Of a stretch of 64,000 bases of DNA, positions 60,394 to 64,000 are shown one piece after another. The notes below the pieces were generated by a model. That model ran no database searches. It worked only from the letters and a program-made list of their open reading frames with translations, and was not told the DNA's origin. The position numbers were made by a program, and so were the translations under genes. Numbering within the stretch: the stretch's first letter is position 1; every line of letters starts with the position of its first letter. Origin of the DNA: Actinoplanes xinjiangensis (GTDB lineage: Bacteria > Actinomycetota > Actinomycetes > Mycobacteriales > Micromonosporaceae); NCBI RefSeq assembly GCF_003148685.1, contig NZ_QGGR01000004.1:124001-188000 (forward strand). The letters run 5' to 3'.

Positions 60394-61679
60394 GTACGGC
60401 TACCAAGGGCCGCAGCTCCACCATCAGCGAGGTGGTGGCGCCGTGGAGCGACGTGGCGCGGCTGCTGCGCGGTGGCGAGGCCGGCACTCTGGTCCCGGTC
60501 GTCATCCCGAAGCACCGCCGCCGGCTCGGCTGGCTCGCCCCGCTCTGGCTCGGCCTGCTGGCCCTGCTCTCCGGGGTGATGTTCTCGATCCGCGGTGACG
60601 GTGGCGTGTTCGCCGTCCTGGCGTACCTCTCCGGTGCGTTCTTCCTGCTGGTCGGCGCGCTGTGGTGGTGGCGCAGCTCGATCGTGGAGATCGAGCAGGG
60701 CACCAACGGGGTGCTGACCCGGTACGGCGCGGTCAGCCGCACCCTGGACCCGGGCCGGCACTACCTGTGGCACCCGTGGTCGCGGGTCGCGTTCGTGGTC
60801 GACGTGGCGACCGAGATCCCGTACTCCGCGCCGGTGATGGCCTGCCCGACCCGGGAGAACGTGCCGCTGCGCTCGATCGAGTTCTTCCTGAAGCTGCGGA
60901 TCACCGACGCCGTCCTGTTCGTCCGCACGATCGGAGCCGGCAACTTCGACCTGGTGCTGTCCAGTGCCGTGCAGGACGCCATCCGGCAGCGGGCCCGTCT
61001 GGTGCAGACCGAGCGGGCCTACGATCTGCGCGGCTCGGATGTGGCCGACATGCAGGATCTGCTGAACCGGCAGCTCGACCGGTACGGCGTGCGGATCACC
61101 GGCTGCAACATCCCGGACGTCCAGTTGCCCGCCCAGTACCAGCAGCATCTGGCCACCCGGGAGCGGGTGGCGAAGGAGAGCGCCGCCTACGAGCAGGAGT
61201 GGGGACTGACCCGCAAGCGCCGGATCGACCAGTTGCAGATGGACATCGAGCGGGCCAAGAAGGTCCGTGACGCCCGGATCGTCGAGGTGAAGGCGTCCCT
61301 GAACAAGGCCCGGGAGCAGGTCGCCCAGCTGTTGGAGGAGCAGGAGACGAACGCGCAGCGGGTCCGGTTCGAGATCGAGACCCGGGGCCGCAGTGGACTG
61401 ATCGCGGCGGAGAACGAGGCGAAGGCGCAGCGCCGGCTGGCCCAGGCCTACCGGGACAACCGGGCGGTCCTGCAGTACGAGCTGGCCCTGCGCCGGCTCG
61501 AGGTGGGCGCCGAGCTGGCCGGGCAGGCACCGCAGCCGGTGGTGGTGCGCACCGACGGCGCCGGCGGCGCGGACACGTCGGCGCTGGCCACGCTGCTGGC
61601 CGCCCAGTTGCTGCCGCGTGCGGTCGCGCTGCCGCCCGCCCAGCGCCCGGCCGGCGGGGTTGGCAACGACGCGGCTTGA
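60390..61679 (+). CDS. SPFH/Band 7 membrane scaffold protein B (429 aa)
   Basis: ATG 60390 overlaps the stop of protein A. It has two transmembrane helices (LGWLAPLWLGLLALLSGVMF and VLAYLSGAFFLLVGALWWW, about residues 45-90). The SPFH domain follows (IVEIEQGTNGVLTRYGAVSR ...), then a coiled coil with many Arg/Glu and an Ala/Pro-rich end. Same layout as protein A, so likely a hetero-oligomer such as HflK/HflC. No protease gene is adjacent except the S9 peptidase 15 bp on. Confidence 0.88.
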   Translation: MSTATKGRSSTISEVVAPWSDVARLLRGGEAGTLVPVVIPKHRRRLGWLAPLWLGLLALLSGVMFSIRGDGGVFAVLAYLSGAFFLLVGALWWWRSSIVEIEQGTNGVLTRYGAVSRTLDPGRHYLWHPWSRVAFVVDVATEIPYSAPVMACPTRENVPLRSIEFFLKLRITDAVLFVRTIGAGNFDLVLSSAVQDAIRQRARLVQTERAYDLRGSDVADMQDLLNRQLDRYGVRITGCNIPDVQLPAQYQQHLATRERVAKESAAYEQEWGLTRKRRIDQLQMDIERAKKVRDARIVEVKASLNKAREQVAQLLEEQETNAQRVRFEIETRGRSGLIAAENEAKAQRRLAQAYRDNRAVLQYELALRRLEVGAELAGQAPQPVVVRTDGAGGADTSALATLLAAQLLPRAVALPPAQRPAGGVGNDAA

Positions 61680-61694
61680 TGCCATCGTCGACCG

Positions 61695-63686
61695 ATGATC
61701 GACGATGCGTATCTCTGGCTGGAATCCCTCGACGAGCCCGAGGCGGCCCGATGGGTCGCGGAGCGCAACGCCGAGACGCTGAGGGCCCTGGCGGACGAGG
61801 ATTTCACGCGGACGAAGGACGCGATCCGGGAGGTGCTGGACAGCAGCGACCGGATCGCGTACCCCACCTGGTGCGGTGACGGCTTCTACTACTCGTTCTG
61901 GCAGGACGCCGGGCATCCGCGGGGCCTGTGGCGGCGCACCACCGCCGAGCAGTACCGCCGGGACGACCCGGACTGGGACGTTCTGCTGGACGTCGACGCG
62001 CTGAACGAGGCCGAGGGCGAGAACTGGACGTGGAGCGACGTGACCGTGCTGCGGCCCGGTCACGACCGCTGCCTGATCAGCCTGTCGCGTGGTGGCGCGG
62101 ACGCGTCGGTGGTGCGCGAGTTCGACCTGGTCCGGCGGGAGTTCGTGGCGGACGGGTTCACCCTGCCGGAGGCGAAGAGCGACGTCGACTGGATCGACGC
62201 GGATCATGTCTTCGTCGGGACCGACTTCGGGCCGGGATCGCTGACCTCGTCGGGTTATCCGCGGGTCGTGAAGCGGTGGCGGCGCGGCACCCCGCTGTCG
62301 GCGGCCGAGACGGTCTTCGAGGGACAGCCCGACGACATCCTGGTGCGGGCCTACCACGACGTGACCGAGGGCTACCGGCGTGACGTCGTCGTCCGGCACC
62401 CGACCTTCTTCACCAGCGAGCACCACGTGGCGGAGCCGGGCGGTGCCCTGCAGCGGATCGACGTGCCCGAGGACGCCGACTGCCAGGTGCACCGGGAGTG
62501 GATGCTGGTCCGGGTGCGGTCACCGTGGACGGTCGGCGGCGTCACCCATCCGGCCGGGTCGCTGCTGGTCACCCGGTTCGGCGAGCGGGACTTCACCGTG
62601 CTGTTCCGGCCGGACGAGCGCACGTCGCTCAACAGCTGGTCGTGGACCCGCAACCACCTGCTGCTGGTGACCATGACCGACGTGCGGACCGAGGCGTACG
62701 CGCTGACGCCGGGTGAGCCGGAATGGATCCGGGAGCCGCTGCCCGCGGCTGGGGAGTTCGCCCAGACGTGGATCGTCGAGACCGATCCGGATCGTGACGA
62801 CGCGTACCTGATCGCCTCCGAGGGTTTCCTGCGGCCGGCGACGCTGAGCCTCGGCACGGTCGGCGGGCCGGCCGAGGTCCTCAAACGACAGCCGGCCTTC
62901 TTCGACCCCGGCGGCCTGGAGGTGCGCCAGTTCTTCGCCACGTCGGCCGACGGGACGCGGGTGCCCTATTTCGTGGTGGGCGGGGAGAAACCCGGCCCGG
63001 CACTGCTCAGCGGTTACGGCGGCTTCGAGATCGCGCTCACGCCCGGCTACGACGCGGTGATCGGGCGCGGCTGGCTGGCCCGGGGCGGCGCCTACGCGGT
63101 CGCCAACATCCGGGGCGGCGGCGAGTACGGTCCGGGCTGGCACCGGGCCGCGCTGCGGGAGAACCGGCTGCGGGCGTACGAGGACTTCGCCGCGGTCGCC
63201 GCCGACATGGTCGCGCGCGGGATCACCACCCCGGAGCAGCTCGGCATCAAGGGCGGCAGCAACGGCGGCCTGCTGATGGGTGTGATGCTGACCCGCTACC
63301 CGGAGCTGTTCGGTGCGGTGGTCGCCTCGGTGCCGCTGCTCGACATGCGCCGCTACACGCGGCTGCTGGCCGGACGGTCATGGATCGCGGAGTACGGGGA
63401 CCCGGACATCGCCTCCGACTGGGAGTTCCTGCGCGAGTACTCGCCGTACCAGAACGTCCGGCCCGATCGGTCGTACCCGCCGGTGCTGTTCTCCACCTCG
63501 ACCCGGGACGACCGGGTGCACCCCGGGCACGCCCGCAAGATGGTGGCCCTGATGCGTGAGCAGGGGCACGACGTCGCCTACTACGAGAACGTGGAGGGCG
63601 GTCACGCCGGTGCGGCCGACAACGATCAGGCCGCCACGCTCCGGGCGCTGATGCTCGAGTTCCTCTGGCGCAGGCTGGTTCGCTGA
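61695..63686 (+). CDS. S9 prolyl oligopeptidase-family serine peptidase
   Basis: 663 aa from ATG 61695, 15 bp after the SPFH B stop. The N-terminal about 380 residues form the beta-propeller that gates the active site. The C-terminal alpha/beta hydrolase domain has nucleophile GGSNGG (S522), Asp in STRDDRVHP (605/606) and His in VEGGHAG (H637). Prolyl oligopeptidases cut short proline-containing peptides. No signal peptide is seen, so cytosolic. Confidence 0.93.
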   Translation: MIDDAYLWLESLDEPEAARWVAERNAETLRALADEDFTRTKDAIREVLDSSDRIAYPTWCGDGFYYSFWQDAGHPRGLWRRTTAEQYRRDDPDWDVLLDVDALNEAEGENWTWSDVTVLRPGHDRCLISLSRGGADASVVREFDLVRREFVADGFTLPEAKSDVDWIDADHVFVGTDFGPGSLTSSGYPRVVKRWRRGTPLSAAETVFEGQPDDILVRAYHDVTEGYRRDVVVRHPTFFTSEHHVAEPGGALQRIDVPEDADCQVHREWMLVRVRSPWTVGGVTHPAGSLLVTRFGERDFTVLFRPDERTSLNSWSWTRNHLLLVTMTDVRTEAYALTPGEPEWIREPLPAAGEFAQTWIVETDPDRDDAYLIASEGFLRPATLSLGTVGGPAEVLKRQPAFFDPGGLEVRQFFATSADGTRVPYFVVGGEKPGPALLSGYGGFEIALTPGYDAVIGRGWLARGGAYAVANIRGGGEYGPGWHRAALRENRLRAYEDFAAVAADMVARGITTPEQLGIKGGSNGGLLMGVMLTRYPELFGAVVASVPLLDMRRYTRLLAGRSWIAEYGDPDIASDWEFLREYSPYQNVRPDRSYPPVLFSTSTRDDRVHPGHARKMVALMREQGHDVAYYENVEGGHAGAADNDQAATLRALMLEFLWRRLVR

Positions 63687-63688
63687 CC

Positions 63689-64000
63689 GTGCGGCTGCTG
63701 ACCTTCAACACGCTGTTCCGTGGTGACGTACGGCCCCGCCTGCGGTTGCTCGGCCCGCGGCTGGAACAGGGCGGCTACGACGTCGTCTGCCTCCAGGAGG
63801 TGATGTACCGGCGGAACGCGAACCTGATCCGCGCGCTGGCTCCCGGCCTGCGGTATCCGGCGTACACCGGATCGGTCCTGCTCAAGGGCGGTCTCGTGGT
63901 GCTGTCCCGGTGGCCGATCGTGGCCCGGGAGTTCACGCCGTACCCGAGGACCGGGCCGGCGCGCCCGGAGTTCCTGATGCGCAAAGGCGCCCTGATCACC
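63689..64000 (+). CDS. Endonuclease/exonuclease/phosphatase family protein, 3' partial
   Basis: GTG 63689, directly after the peptidase stop; the window ends inside the gene. It begins RLLTFNTLFRG, and DVVCLQEVMYRR holds the conserved metal-binding Glu of the family. VLLKGGLVVLSRWPIVAREF resembles the next strand pair. Members cleave phosphodiester bonds in DNA, inositol phosphates or sphingomyelin. Which one cannot be told from the 104 residues visible. Confidence 0.85.
   Translation, partial: MRLLTFNTLFRGDVRPRLRLLGPRLEQGGYDVVCLQEVMYRRNANLIRALAPGLRYPAYTGSVLLKGGLVVLSRWPIVAREFTPYPRTGPARPEFLMRKGALIT

Noticed and set aside
60087..62492. 801-aa minus-strand frame opposite SPFH B and the peptidase
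   Set aside because: Shadow frame crossing two real genes, with no domain.
1..64000. CRISPR arrays and insertion sequences
   Set aside because: No regularly spaced repeat-spacer array and no transposase motif or terminal inverted repeat pair was seen. The only recombinase is the serine integrase.

Overview
The window is about 70% G+C, with many GTG and TTG starts, leaderless-looking or ATGA/GTGA-coupled genes, and actinobacterial families (DUF2637, DUF6244-like, DUF2293, DUF732-like, YbaB plus WXG100-like cassettes). This points to a filamentous high-GC actinomycete, most likely of the Micromonosporaceae (Actinoplanes/Micromonospora type). The genus is inference; no marker gene fixes it.

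Layout. 1-1332 is chromosomal backbone (the end of an FAD oxidoreductase and a 56-aa protein). A CAT-anticodon tRNA (1383-1459) is the left edge of a large accessory region. A serine integrase (1416-3065, minus strand) reads into the tRNA from the right, so its last codons are antisense to the tRNA. Next comes a set of integrative-element genes (3.1-10.2 kb): a replication-relaxation family protein, a DUF2637 membrane protein, a sigma-region-4-like protein, a GntR regulator with a palindromic candidate operator, and TGACAG repeats. No replication initiator, excisionase or relaxase is recognisable, so the element may be reduced or a carrier of cargo.

The centre (about 9-39.8 kb) is a nearly uninterrupted minus-strand array. 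In transcription order it is an unknown gene, pglW, pglX, an AlbA_2/HATPase protein, a ParA-type ATPase, pglY, pglZ, brxD, brxHI, a two-headed dynamin-like GTPase, a single-headed dynamin-like GTPase, a soluble FtsK/SpoIIIE ATPase, a DUF6244-like protein and three small (mostly membrane) proteins. pglW-X-Y-Z-brxD-brxHI is a complete type 2 BREX (Pgl) phage-defence system. From pglW to brxHI nearly every gene pair overlaps start on stop. The AlbA/ParA pair sits inside this chain, and the dynamin/FtsK module follows it in the same direction. This expanded BREX is the main candidate for an undescribed composite system. Upstream of it lie a decayed tail of a second BrxHI-like helicase, an N6-adenine methylase with a half-size HsdS but no HsdR, and a Cys-rich protein.

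From about 44.8 kb on there is a TPR plus CHAT-protease pair, a DUF732-like lipoprotein, an alpha/beta hydrolase, a four-gene YbaB / WXG100-like / HExxH-toxin / putative immunity cassette, a GGDEF-EAL protein, a DUF2293 protein, a nucleoside hydrolase, an FAD monooxygenase-like protein, two coupled SPFH proteins, an S9 prolyl oligopeptidase-type peptidase and the start of an endonuclease/exonuclease/phosphatase protein cut by the window end. The right edge of the integrated element is not identified; 44.1-44.8 kb, a gene-poor stretch, is the best guess.
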